Source of the DNA: Streptomyces fildesensis
GTDB taxonomy: Bacteria > Actinomycetota > Actinomycetes > Streptomycetales > Streptomycetaceae
NCBI RefSeq assembly: GCF_016107395.1
Contig: NZ_JAAIKO010000036.1
Coordinates: 24,842 to 88,841, forward strand
Reading direction: 5' to 3'
Length of the DNA: 64,000 nt
In this document: positions 31,767-39,483 of the stretch, piece by piece
Layout: the number at the start of each line of letters is the position of its first letter
Position numbering within the stretch: position 1 is the first letter of the stretch
The notes under the pieces: generated by a model
What the model was told of the DNA's origin: nothing
Database searches by the model: none
What the model saw: the letters and a program-made list of their open reading frames with translations, nothing else
Translations under genes and position numbers: made by a program

Positions 31767-32663
31767 ATGGATGCAGATGCTCTCAGCCCCTCCGTCGTCC
31801 CGCCTTCTCTTCAGTCGAGTGAGTTGCTGGGGTTTCCGCCTGATGCCCGACTGCTGATCGTCAACTGCGATGACTTCGGGATGTACCCCGAAATCAACAC
31901 CGCGGTCGTCGAGTCGATCGAGCAGGGAATCGCCAGTTCCTGCAGTCTGATGGCCCTGTGCCCGTCGGCACCGCACGCCATGCAACTTCTCGGCCGACGA
32001 CCCGGGATGGCATTCGGCATCCACCTCACCTTGGTCTGCGAGGTGACCCACTCCCGGTGGGCACCGATCACCGCGCGAGAGAAGGTGCCCTCCCTGCTGA
32101 ACAAGGAAGGGGAGCTGTTCGCACCGACGCCCGCCGGACGGGCGACCCTGCTCGGCCAAGCCCGGCTTGACGAAGTCGAACTCGAGTTCCGCGCACAGAT
32201 CAATGCCGTCGCCGACCGAGGACTCACGCCGACCCATCTCGATTTCCATTGCCTGGCCGACGGAGGTCGCGATGACATTCTCGACCTGACCGTAGGACTG
32301 GCTGCCGAGTACGGCCTTGCGGTGCGGGTCTGGCTTGCTCCCGGGCGTCGGACGGTACGGAGCCTAGGCCGGCCGGTGATCGACAACGACTTTCTGGACA
32401 GCTTTTCCCTCGACATCGCGGGAAAGGCCGCCCGATACGAACAGTTGCTGCACGATCTGCCGGCCGGCCTCAATGAATGGGCGGTGCATCCCGGCCTCGG
32501 CGGCCAGGAGTCACAAGCGGTGGATGACGGCTGGCTGGTGCGCCGAACGGATCATGAGTTCCTGACATCGCCACAGGCCTATGAAGTTCTCCGCGAGGAG
32601 GGAATTGTGGTGATCGACTACAGAGCGATCCAGCAGGTCTGGTCCCGGAACACCGGCCCTTGA
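31767..32663 (+). CDS. ChbG/HpnK (YdjC-like) family carbohydrate deacetylase
   Basis: A 298-residue protein. LLIVNCDDFGMYPEINTAVVE carries the metal-binding Asp-Asp of YdjC deacetylases, followed by FGIHLTLVCE with a metal His, THLDFHCLADG with the HxxxH-like site, and NEWAVHPGLGG near the end. It should deacetylate an N-acetylated sugar such as a chito-oligosaccharide. ATG 31767 has no clear ribosome site; homology begins about 30 residues in. Confidence 0.87.
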   Translation: MDADALSPSVVPPSLQSSELLGFPPDARLLIVNCDDFGMYPEINTAVVESIEQGIASSCSLMALCPSAPHAMQLLGRRPGMAFGIHLTLVCEVTHSRWAPITAREKVPSLLNKEGELFAPTPAGRATLLGQARLDEVELEFRAQINAVADRGLTPTHLDFHCLADGGRDDILDLTVGLAAEYGLAVRVWLAPGRRTVRSLGRPVIDNDFLDSFSLDIAGKAARYEQLLHDLPAGLNEWAVHPGLGGQESQAVDDGWLVRRTDHEFLTSPQAYEVLREEGIVVIDYRAIQQVWSRNTGP

Positions 32664-33373
32664 TGCGCTGACTCGCTCTGCCGCCCGGGAGGACGGGCCC
32701 ATGGAAGTGAGTGCGGTTCACTTGGTCCCTTTCTGAGGCAGCGTCAGCCCTGGGACCGGGGATGTTGCGCCGCCCGTGGAGTGTCGCCGGGCCGCTCGTG
32801 CGCGCTGTGCAGTTCTGCTCCCGTGGTCATTGGTTCGGCCACGTTCCGAGTGCGTGGGCGAGCAGGTCGCCCTGGTCTCGGTTTCTGAGCGGCATTGCGG
32901 ATTCCGAAGTCAGGATTCCGAAGGAGGAGAAGTGCTCTCGGACGAGGGCCGGAAACAGCTCGCCCGCGATCTACGTAGCCGCTGACCCGGCAAATTCGGC
33001 GGCCTCATCCGATGCCGGGTGTGAGCCTGCCGGCGACCTGCTCCGCCGTACGGATCGACGTGGACGGCAGGTGCTTTTGTCCCACTCTGGCGGACAGAAG
33101 GGCAATCGCCGAGCCCAGTGTGAGCCTCGTCATATGACGCACGCCACATACGACTCCGGATAGTGGTCGATTCTTCCAGTACGCCTGGCGAGGATATGGC
33201 GGGAATCGGTTGCGGTTTCAGCGGCCAACGATGCCGATTAGTAGCAAGGGTGGTTGCTGAGTCGTTTTACCTGACGCTAGACATCTCCCCCAACCGAAGA
33301 GTGCGCCCGCAGAACTTCCGTCCCATTTCTGCCCGTTGAGGCCACTCGCACACCCGGAGAGATGGGGTCAGTC
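32664..33373. other. 710-bp region upstream of the transglycosylase gene
   Basis: No family-level gene is seen. At 32932-32985 a GTG with a near-perfect ribosome site (GAAGGAGGAGAA) opens a 17-codon frame (VLSDEGRKQLARDLRSR); it may be a leader peptide or a remnant. The last 90 bp form the leader of the transglycosylase mRNA, which is long enough to hold a regulatory RNA, but I could not match it to a known riboswitch. Confidence 0.35.
33254..33283 (+). promoter_or_regulatory. Candidate promoter of the transglycosylase gene
   Basis: TTGCTG, an 18-nt spacer and TAGACA, ending about 90 bp before the ATG, in a locally AT-richer stretch. It would give a leader of roughly 80 nt. Confidence 0.4.
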
Positions 33374-34192
33374 ATGGGCAAACACGCCCGGAAACGACCG
33401 AATCGGACTCGCGTTGCCGTCGTTGCCACCGCGTCGGCTGCCGCTGTGACGGCGACCATCGCCTGCACCGTGCTGCCAGGAACTCCGGAGGCCGATGCGC
33501 AGAACGCGTCCGCTTCGGATGCCGCGCTCGGGCGCGACCTGGTGCCCGCGAACCACGTCATGGCTCAGCAGGCCGGCATCGCCCGGCAGAATCTGCAGAC
33601 GGCCGAGAACGAAGCCAGGGCCCGCTCGCAGGCGCAGGCGGCCGCACGGTCGCAGGCTGAGGGCCGCAAGAAGGCCGAGGCCATCAGAAAGGCCGAGGGC
33701 GCCAGAAAAGCGGAGGCCCGGGCCAAGGCCGAGGCTCGCAAGCGTGCCGAGGAGGCCGCGCAGAAGCGTCAGGACTCCGCAGAGCGCGCCGCGCGATCGC
33801 AGACGCCGAAGCCCACTGCCAGTGCGAAGCCGACCGCCGGCGCGTCGGCCACACCCTCGGCCGGCAACTACACCGACGACCTCGACGGCTGGATCAAGGA
33901 ATCGCTGGCCGTCATGGCCGCCCACGGCATACCCGGCACCTACGACGGCATCTACCGCAACATCATCCGCGAGTCCTCGGGCAACCCGCAGGCCATCAAC
34001 CTGACCGACTCCAACGCCGCGGCCGGCACCCCGTCCAAGGGCCTGCTCCAGGTCATCGACCCGACCTTCCAGGCCTACCACGTCGAGGGAACCTCGATGG
34101 ACATCTACGACCCGGTCGCCAACATCACCGCCGCGTGCAACTACGCGGCCGCCAACTACGGCTCGATCGACAACGTCGACTCGGCGTACTGA
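33374..34192 (+). CDS. Secreted lytic transglycosylase-like SLT-domain protein
   Basis: A 272-residue exported protein. A basic start (GKHARKRPNRTR) and a hydrophobic segment form the signal peptide. A long Ala/Lys/Arg/Glu coiled-coil (about 75-145, AEARAKAEARKRAEEAAQKR) and a Thr/Ala/Pro linker follow. The C-terminal SLT fold (about 170-272) has the catalytic Glu in NIIRESSGNPQAIN and the GLLQVIDPTFQAY motif. It probably cleaves peptidoglycan during growth or development, as Streptomyces SLT proteins do. I use ATG 33374, where GGGG lies 6 nt upstream; ATG 33362 is also possible. Confidence 0.87.
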   Translation: MGKHARKRPNRTRVAVVATASAAAVTATIACTVLPGTPEADAQNASASDAALGRDLVPANHVMAQQAGIARQNLQTAENEARARSQAQAAARSQAEGRKKAEAIRKAEGARKAEARAKAEARKRAEEAAQKRQDSAERAARSQTPKPTASAKPTAGASATPSAGNYTDDLDGWIKESLAVMAAHGIPGTYDGIYRNIIRESSGNPQAINLTDSNAAAGTPSKGLLQVIDPTFQAYHVEGTSMDIYDPVANITAACNYAAANYGSIDNVDSAY

Positions 34193-34217
34193 GCCCGGCG
34201 CATTCGCACCCCCCGGG

Positions 34218-34251
34218 CTCGGGCCGCACGGCGGTTGCTGTGTGGCCCGGG
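34218..34251 (+). terminator. Hairpin terminator after the transglycosylase gene
   Basis: GGGCCGCAC pairs with GTGTGGCCC (one G-U) around a 10-nt loop, about 30 bp after the stop codon. Confidence 0.5.
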
Positions 34252-34311
34252 GTCGTACGGGATGGGGCGCCCTGGCGCTTCATGCGGGACTGCCCGGCCA
34301 TGGGATCCGGG

Positions 34312-34878
34312 TCAGGCGGCGGACCAGGAACCTTCGTCGTCAAGGGCCCGGTTGGAGGCTTCCGTGAAGGTGCGGAAGGCGGTGTGGAATCCGGTTTCGA
34401 TCGACGCGTAGTCCGAGGTCCGGAGCGACTGCCGCGAGACGCCGGCGATCCGTAGGGGCATCTCCATCCAGATGTGGACGCGGTCACCGACGGCTTCGGC
34501 CGCCGCGATGACGTCGTCGGGGCCTTCGATCGATATGACCGAGCGGGCGCGCAGTAGCTGAGCATGCGCGGCGGCGGCCTCGCCGTGAATGAGGGCGAGG
34601 GCCGCTCGCGTGTCGCCCGTCTCGGCGATCTCATGGATGCGAGCCACGATCTCCATGAAGGTGTAGAAGCACGCGGCGTACGCCGCGTACGCACCCCTGC
34701 GGGAGTCCCGGCGGACCCGCACGTGGTCCGCGAGTCCTTGCTGTTCGAACTGCGCCCGCTGCTGCTGCAGTTGGGTCAGCACGCCACGGAGGCTCAAGCG
34801 CACCGTGACGAGGGCCGCCGCGGCAGCACCCGCCGCACCGATGACCGCGCCGACGAGTGCGGCGACCCCCTGATCCAT
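34312..34878 (-). CDS. Hypothetical protein with one N-terminal membrane helix
   Basis: A 188-residue protein of unknown function. A hydrophobic Ala/Gly-rich helix (GVAALVGAVIGAAGAAAAAL, about 4-23) is followed by a Gln/Arg-rich coiled-coil (QLQQQRAQFEQQGLADH) and a helical C-terminal domain with YAAYAACFYTFMEIVARIHE. The layout, a short anchor and a cytoplasmic helical bundle, recurs in Streptomyces hypothetical proteins. ATG 34878 is chosen because the hydrophobic helix then lies at the N-terminus. It is divergent from the YCII-type gene. Confidence 0.7.
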   Translation of the reverse strand: MDQGVAALVGAVIGAAGAAAAALVTVRLSLRGVLTQLQQQRAQFEQQGLADHVRVRRDSRRGAYAAYAACFYTFMEIVARIHEIAETGDTRAALALIHGEAAAAHAQLLRARSVISIEGPDDVIAAAEAVGDRVHIWMEMPLRIAGVSRQSLRTSDYASIETGFHTAFRTFTEASNRALDDEGSWSAA

Positions 34879-35008
34879 GCAGGCAGTCTGACCCACCGGG
34901 CATTGCTCCGTCAGGGGCATCGAGGAGAAGCCCGACATCCGCTCCGCCCCACCACTCTCGCAGTGAAACCCCCTCGACCTGATGGCCTCCTTGACGAGAC
35001 CCTGGGGC

Positions 35009-35560
35009 ATGGAGTTCTTCTGCTACCACCGCGACCGGCCCGACTCCGTAGCGCTGCGCGACGAGCTGCTGGAAGAGCACTGGTCCTATATGGACCGGTA
35101 CGCGAAGGAGCTGATCGCCCGCGGCCCGACTCTCGACGGCGACGGCGACACACCCACCGGCAGCATGCACATCGTCGACCTTCCCGATCCCGCCGCCGCC
35201 CGCGCGTTCGCCTTCGACGAGCCCGGCTACCAGGCGGGCGTGTACCGGGATGTGCTGCTGCGACGGTGGCGCAACGCGCTGGGGCGCACCATGTGGGACT
35301 TCCCCGGCGGCCGGACCGGTGGCAACCGGTACCTGGTGCTCGGTCTTGGCACGGGGCCTGCCGCCGACCTCGCCGTACCGACCGACCAGGACGAGCTGAT
35401 CGCCTACGGGCCACTGCTGTCCGACGACGGCGACACCTGGTTGGGCACGGCGGCATTGGTCCGGGCACCGGACCCGGACACGGCCCGCGCCGTCCTGACC
35501 CAGGACCGGTACGCCGATATCGAGGTGCACAACTGGCAGTTCGGCGGACGGTCGTCCTGA
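35009..35560 (+). CDS. YCII-related protein with two repeats
   Basis: A 183-residue protein made of two YCII-like ferredoxin folds. The first starts MEFFCYHRDRP and has LIARGPTLDGDGDTPTGSMH and FAFDEPGYQAGVY. The second has LIAYGPLLSDDGDTWLGTAA and VLTQDRYADIEVHNWQFGG. The conserved His/Asp pair of YCII proteins is present in the first repeat (YHRDRP). Activity is unknown. ATG 35009 is chosen over 34982 because homology starts there. Confidence 0.85.
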   Translation: MEFFCYHRDRPDSVALRDELLEEHWSYMDRYAKELIARGPTLDGDGDTPTGSMHIVDLPDPAAARAFAFDEPGYQAGVYRDVLLRRWRNALGRTMWDFPGGRTGGNRYLVLGLGTGPAADLAVPTDQDELIAYGPLLSDDGDTWLGTAALVRAPDPDTARAVLTQDRYADIEVHNWQFGGRSS

Positions 35561-35607
35561 CCCGGGGACGGCCAAGGGCGCCGGGTGTGTTCAGTGACCG
35601 CTGAAAG

Positions 35608-36323
35608 GTGTTAGTGATTCAGCTTCGAGAACACCAGGTTGAAGCGAATTCCCGTATCCGTACGTGGTTGGGGTTTCCTGCACCGTCGGCCGTGCCCGTC
35701 AACGGTGCTCGAGCCACGGTCGTGTCCGCGACCGGATCCGGGAAGACCTACACGGCCGCGGCTGCCGCACTGGACTGCTTCCGGGACGGCCGGATCCTGG
35801 TCATGGTCCCCACGCTGGACCTGCTGGTGCAGACCGCCGCCGCGTGGCGCACCATCGGCCACCGCGGCCCGATGGTCGCGGTGTGCTCGCTGGAGTCGGA
35901 CGAGGTTCTGGAGCGGCTCGGGGTGCGCGGCACCACGAATCCGGTCCGGCTGGCCTTGTGGGTGGGATCCGGTCCTGTCGTCGTGTTCGCCACGTACGCG
36001 TCCCTGGTGGACCGGGAGAGCCCGACGGACCCCGAGGGCCTTCGGAAGGCGCGAGGGCCCTGGAGCTGGAACTGGCGCTGGCAGGTGGCGAGTTGTTGTA
36101 CGGGCAGGCCATGGCCCCCTTCGACCTCACGGTCGTCGACGAGGCCCACGGAACCGCGGGGGATCTGGGGCGGCCGCGGGCGGCGATCCATGACCAGAGC
36201 CGTATCCCGGCCGACTTCCGTCTCTACCTGATGGGCATAGCCGGGGACAAGCCAGCTCTCGTCCGTCCCGAACCGAAGGTCCCGCTCAGCTGGGCGCCCA
36301 GCTGGACGATCAACCGAGGATGA
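35608..36323 (+). pseudogene. N-terminal remnant of a DEAD/DEAH helicase of the Streptomyces arm type
   Basis: The frame from GTG 35608 (LREHQVEANSRIRTWLGF) matches the large helicases often found in Streptomyces chromosome arms and linear plasmids. It has the P-loop ATGSGKTYTAAA, ILVMVPTLDLLVQTAAAW and VVVFATYASLVDRE. Near 36056, at CGAGGGCCC, one nucleotide is missing and reading moves to the next frame, where DLTVVDEAHGTAGDLGRP (motif II DEAH) and IPADFRLYL appear. At about 36232 homology stops, just before the expected TATPR motif III. Motifs III-VI and the helicase-associated repeats are absent. It converges on the maleylpyruvate isomerase-like gene. Confidence 0.85.
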
Positions 36324-37008
36324 GCGGAAGTCTCGCGGCCAGCTCGCCCAGTTCGGCCTTCTCCTCGTCGGTCGGGGCACGCCGTCCGGTGCCGACCAGC
36401 AGCGCGTCCGTGTCGCAGAACGACGCGGGGAACGCGGCCCCGGCGATCTTCTCCAGCATCTCGCGGGACCGTGCGAGCCCCTCCGCGGGCGGTTCCGCCG
36501 CGTCAGAGAGGTGCGCGACGAGGTCGAGATGGTGCACCGTCCATTCCAGGACGTAGACGGAAAGGTAGTCCGCCACGGTGAGGACCTGGTCGCGGGTCGC
36601 GACCCGAAGGCCCAGGTCGGCGAGTTCCGCGGCGCGGCCGGCGGCGGAGCCGACGTCGTCGAGATGGAACTTGAGCAGCCACGGCTCCCCGTACGCGGCG
36701 GCCAGCCGCACGGTCAGCGCGTCGAGCGGGTCGTCGCCGGTCGGCGGGGTATCGGCGACGTCCCAGTAGGTCACCGCGTCGCGGGTCGGCTCTGTTTCGG
36801 CGGGGGTGACGAGGGTGATCAGAACGTCCTGGGCGTCGATGACCAGATGGCACACCAGGTCCTGTACGAGCCAGCCGGTACAACCGGACGGCAGTGCGAA
36901 CGCCTCGTCCGGGAGTTCGGCGACCGCCGTGCGCAACGCCGCCCAGGAGCGTGAGAAGAGATCCACATAGGCACGGTAGTGGGGTGCCGCAGTGGCGGAC
37001 AAGGGCAT
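36310..37008 (-). CDS. Maleylpyruvate isomerase-type mycothiol-dependent protein (DinB-like)
   Basis: A 232-residue member of the MDMPI N-terminal/DinB-like superfamily. The first helix (FSRSWAALRTAVAEL) and GWLVQDLVCHLVIDAQDVL, with the metal His, are clear. The second and third metal-ligand helices include VLEWTVHHLDLVAHL, giving the HxxxH-like triad of these four-helix enzymes. It probably uses mycothiol as cofactor; the substrate is unknown. I prefer ATG 37008 (MPLSATAAPHYRAY) over ATG 37050, whose extra residues are basic and unrelated. Confidence 0.85.
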   Translation of the reverse strand: MPLSATAAPHYRAYVDLFSRSWAALRTAVAELPDEAFALPSGCTGWLVQDLVCHLVIDAQDVLITLVTPAETEPTRDAVTYWDVADTPPTGDDPLDALTVRLAAAYGEPWLLKFHLDDVGSAAGRAAELADLGLRVATRDQVLTVADYLSVYVLEWTVHHLDLVAHLSDAAEPPAEGLARSREMLEKIAGAAFPASFCDTDALLVGTGRRAPTDEEKAELGELAARLPLILG

Positions 37009-37129
37009 TTCTGCCTGTCGTCGCCGCGTGGAATGGGTGGTGCGTTTCACGCGCTATCCGTCGCCGGTGCCGAGGAGCCGACAGTGACCTCGGATGGTCG
37101 GCCCGCGGTGGGCAACGGCAAGGACCGGC

Positions 37130-37161
37130 TTGACCCTGACGTGCGGGTCAGGGGTTAGCGT
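37130..37161 (+). promoter_or_regulatory. MerR-type promoter with dyad between stretched -35 and -10
   Basis: TTGACC and TAGCGT (or TTAGCG) are 20 (or 19) nt apart, longer than the usual 17. The spacer holds CCCTGAC GTGCGG GTCAGGG, a perfect 7-bp inverted repeat. Overlong spacing with a central dyad is the hallmark of MerR-regulated promoters. It is 64 bp before the truncated MDR gene; no MerR gene is nearby. Confidence 0.6.
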
Positions 37162-37224
37162 CACCGCGCCCCGGCTGCGGACGCTTCACGTTCCGCTGCC
37201 CCGACCTGCCCACGGAGCTCGACC

Positions 37225-37702
37225 ATGACCGCATCCCTCCCCCGCACCGCTCGCGAAGTCCGCCTCGCCGCCGTCCCTGAGGGACTGCCCACGCGAGAAC
37301 ACTTCACCGTCGCCACGACGCCGCTGTCCCAGCCCGGTCCGGACCAAGTCCTCGTCAGGAACCGGCACTTCCTGGTCTTCCCGGGCCTGCGCACCCTCAT
37401 CGGCGCAGACGGTGACGACCTGCCCCTCCCGCCGCTGCGCAGCGGAGACACGCTCTTCGGTCCCGCCGTTGGCGAGGTGGTGGCCGCTCCGGCCGACAGC
37501 CCGCTGCGCACCGGCGATGCCGTTGTCCATATGCTCGGTTGGCGGGATTACGCGCTGGTGAGCGCAACCGACTGCACCCCTGTGGACGACACGCTTCCCG
37601 ATCCCGTCGCGTACCTCTCCCCCGGATCGGCCGCCTACGGAGCACTGACCCGGCTCGCCGACGTCCGCGCGGGGGACATCGTCCTCGTCACCGGAGCAGC
37701 TG
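37225..37702 (+). pseudogene. 5' half of an MDR-family NADP-dependent oxidoreductase
   Basis: About 160 residues match the N-terminal half of zinc-independent MDR oxidoreductases: TAREVRLAAVPEGLPTREHF, QPGPDQVLVRNRHFLVFPGL, AVVHMLGWRDYALV, and up to the nucleotide-binding start DIVLVTGAAGA. At that point, about 37703, the frame leaves the family and enters, out of frame, the 3' part of an unrelated gene, stopping at 37758. The Rossmann domain and C-terminus are missing. An apparently intact MerR-type promoter precedes it. Confidence 0.85.
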
Positions 37703-38321
37703 GGGCACCGGCTCGACCCCGACCTTCTTCGGCCCTGGCACGGGCACCGACTACCTGACCATCGTCGACAACGCCGCGCCGACCGTGAGTCTGCTGGTCT
37801 ACCGGGCGGCCACCGGAGAACCGGTCTGCTCGGTGCCCGTGCTCAAGGCGGGCGGCAGCGGCAGCGAGAACTCCCCCATCGCCGCCGGCAACTCCGTCTT
37901 CGTCGCCGGCACCTACGGCTACCCCTACCCGAAACTCCCCGCCGACGCGGGCGCCGGCGTGCCCGCCTCCGACACCTTCTACGGCGGCTTCTCCCGCGTC
38001 GACGTCCGGGCGGACGGCTCGGGCTGCGACCTCACATGGGACAACAAGGTGCGCTCAGCAGCGGTGCCGCGCCTGTCGACCAGCGACGGGATGATCCACA
38101 CGGTCATCCGGAACCCCGTCATCCCCGGTACCAACGGAACCTCGATCCTCGACCCCTACTACTACGGCGAGATCGACCCGGAAACCGGCAAGGTGGTGCG
38201 CACCAAGTACCTGGGCGCAGGCTTCATCTTCGACACCCTCCAGATGGCCGGAACCATCGCACCGGGCCGGGTGGTGCTCCAGGGGACGACCACAGGGGTG
38301 CTGCGGATCACTGCGCAGTAG
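37703..38321 (+). pseudogene. 3' part of a secreted PQQ/beta-propeller-like protein
   Basis: From about 37703 a second frame reads WGTGSTPTFFGPGTGTDYLT and continues as about 205 residues of beta-propeller-like sequence: SENSPIAAGNSVFVAGTYGY, FSRVDVRADGSGCDLTWDNK and PGRVVLQGTTTGVLRITAQ at the end. Streptomyces has secreted proteins of 400-500 residues with this C-terminus. The N-terminal half and signal peptide are missing because the sequence begins inside the MDR gene, and it is not in frame with it. Confidence 0.78.
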
Positions 38322-38387
38322 AGCGTCGCGAAGCGTCCGCCGGCAGGCAACCGGAGCGGCGCCGGCCGTTGATGTCCATGCCCACGA

Positions 38388-39152
38388 TCAGCCGCGGTCG
38401 AAGCAGTGCGATTGGCCGATGGCCGTGAAGCCGTGGCGCTCGTACCAATGACGCGGCCAGTCCACCGCGTCGGCGGTCAGGAACCGCGTATCGCAGTCCG
38501 CGTCGGCGGCCCGGCGCAGGGCGGTGGCCAGGACCGCGTTCGCGTATCCGCGCCCGAGGTGGGCTTCCGAGGAGATCAGGTCCTCGATCTGGGCGACGCC
38601 TGATGCCGGATCCAGATAGAGATCTGCCCAGGAGGCGACCTCTCCTCCCTCCATGCGGGCACCGATGAACTGCACGACGTCGGCGCCACGGCGGCGGGCC
38701 TCGCGTCGGTCGACGAGGTGGCGGATGACCTCGTCGTCGACGTCCGGCAGGAAGCCCCGCCAGCGCCGGGTGAGCGGCAGGCGAAGTGCGTCGAGGTCCA
38801 CCTCCTCCGCCCGGCCGTCGGCCGGCACCGAGCCGGTGTGCAGCATGACCAGATGGGTGGACTGGGTGTATCCGGCCCGGAGCAGCGGCTCTGCGCACGC
38901 TGTCCCGACCGCGTCGTCGAGCACGGAGATCATGCGGTGCGGCAGATGCGCCAGCGCCTCGTCGGCGATGGCGGGCAGCGCCTCGGGGTCGACCGACGAC
39001 TGGTCGATGACGACCTGGTTGTTCGCGCGGGAGTGTGCGAAAGCGTCGTCCAGTACGGCGAAGCCTCCCGGGAGGGAGACGGTGCGCGCAGCCTGACGCC
39101 GGGCGAAGTCCGACAAAAAGGCGTTGATCCGCCGTAGTTCTGAGCTTGCCAT
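38388..39152 (-). CDS. GNAT-family N-acetyltransferase
   Basis: A 254-residue GNAT protein. The C-terminal GNAT core (about 145-254) has WADLYLDPASGVAQIEDLIS, acetyl-CoA loop SEAHLGRGYANAVLATALRR and DWPRHWYERHGFTAIGQS. The N-terminal half (about 1-130) looks like a degenerate first GNAT domain, an arrangement common in actinomycetes. The substrate is unknown. TAGGCT lies 6 nt before the ATG and no Shine-Dalgarno sequence is present, so the mRNA is probably leaderless. Confidence 0.87.
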   Translation of the reverse strand: MASSELRRINAFLSDFARRQAARTVSLPGGFAVLDDAFAHSRANNQVVIDQSSVDPEALPAIADEALAHLPHRMISVLDDAVGTACAEPLLRAGYTQSTHLVMLHTGSVPADGRAEEVDLDALRLPLTRRWRGFLPDVDDEVIRHLVDRREARRRGADVVQFIGARMEGGEVASWADLYLDPASGVAQIEDLISSEAHLGRGYANAVLATALRRAADADCDTRFLTADAVDWPRHWYERHGFTAIGQSHCFDRG

Positions 39153-39178
39153 GGGGGGAGCCTACGCAGCCGGGGTCC

Positions 39179-39483
39179 ATGACCACCTCCGAATTATCTC
39201 GGCCGGCGGGCTCCCGCCCCACCCGAGCCCCCTGGCCCAGGCCGACTGCGAGGCGACGGAAGGCCGCTGGACGCTGGTCTTCACCCGCGACCTGCGCCAC
39301 CCCACCGAGAAGGTGTGGGCCGCGCTGACCGAGCCCGGGCAACTCGCCGCCTGGGCGCCCTACACCGCCGACCGCGATCTCTCGGAGACGGGCGGCGCCA
39401 CGATCACGATGATCGACGACGAGAATCCGCAGGACATGGCGGCCGAGGTCGTGCGCGCCGAACCGCCGGCGCTGCTGGAGTAG
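39179..39483 (+). pseudogene. SRPBCC (AHSA1-like) protein remnant
   Basis: The gene starts at ATG 39179 (MTTSELSRPAGSRPT). A one-base shift near 39220-39230, in a C-rich run, is needed to continue into LAQADCEATEGRWTLVFTRD, LRHPTEKVWAALTEPGQL and DRDLSETGGATITMIDDENP. It stops at a TAG right after PPALLE, where relatives continue with YTWG and about 100 more residues. The lost part lies where the convergent MFS gene now ends, so a deletion probably joined the two 3' ends. Confidence 0.75.

Noticed and set aside
33284..33373. Cyclic di-AMP (ydaO-type) riboswitch in the transglycosylase leader
   Set aside because: Cell-wall hydrolase genes in Streptomyces often have one, but I could not align the leader to the conserved core; a covariance-model search is needed.
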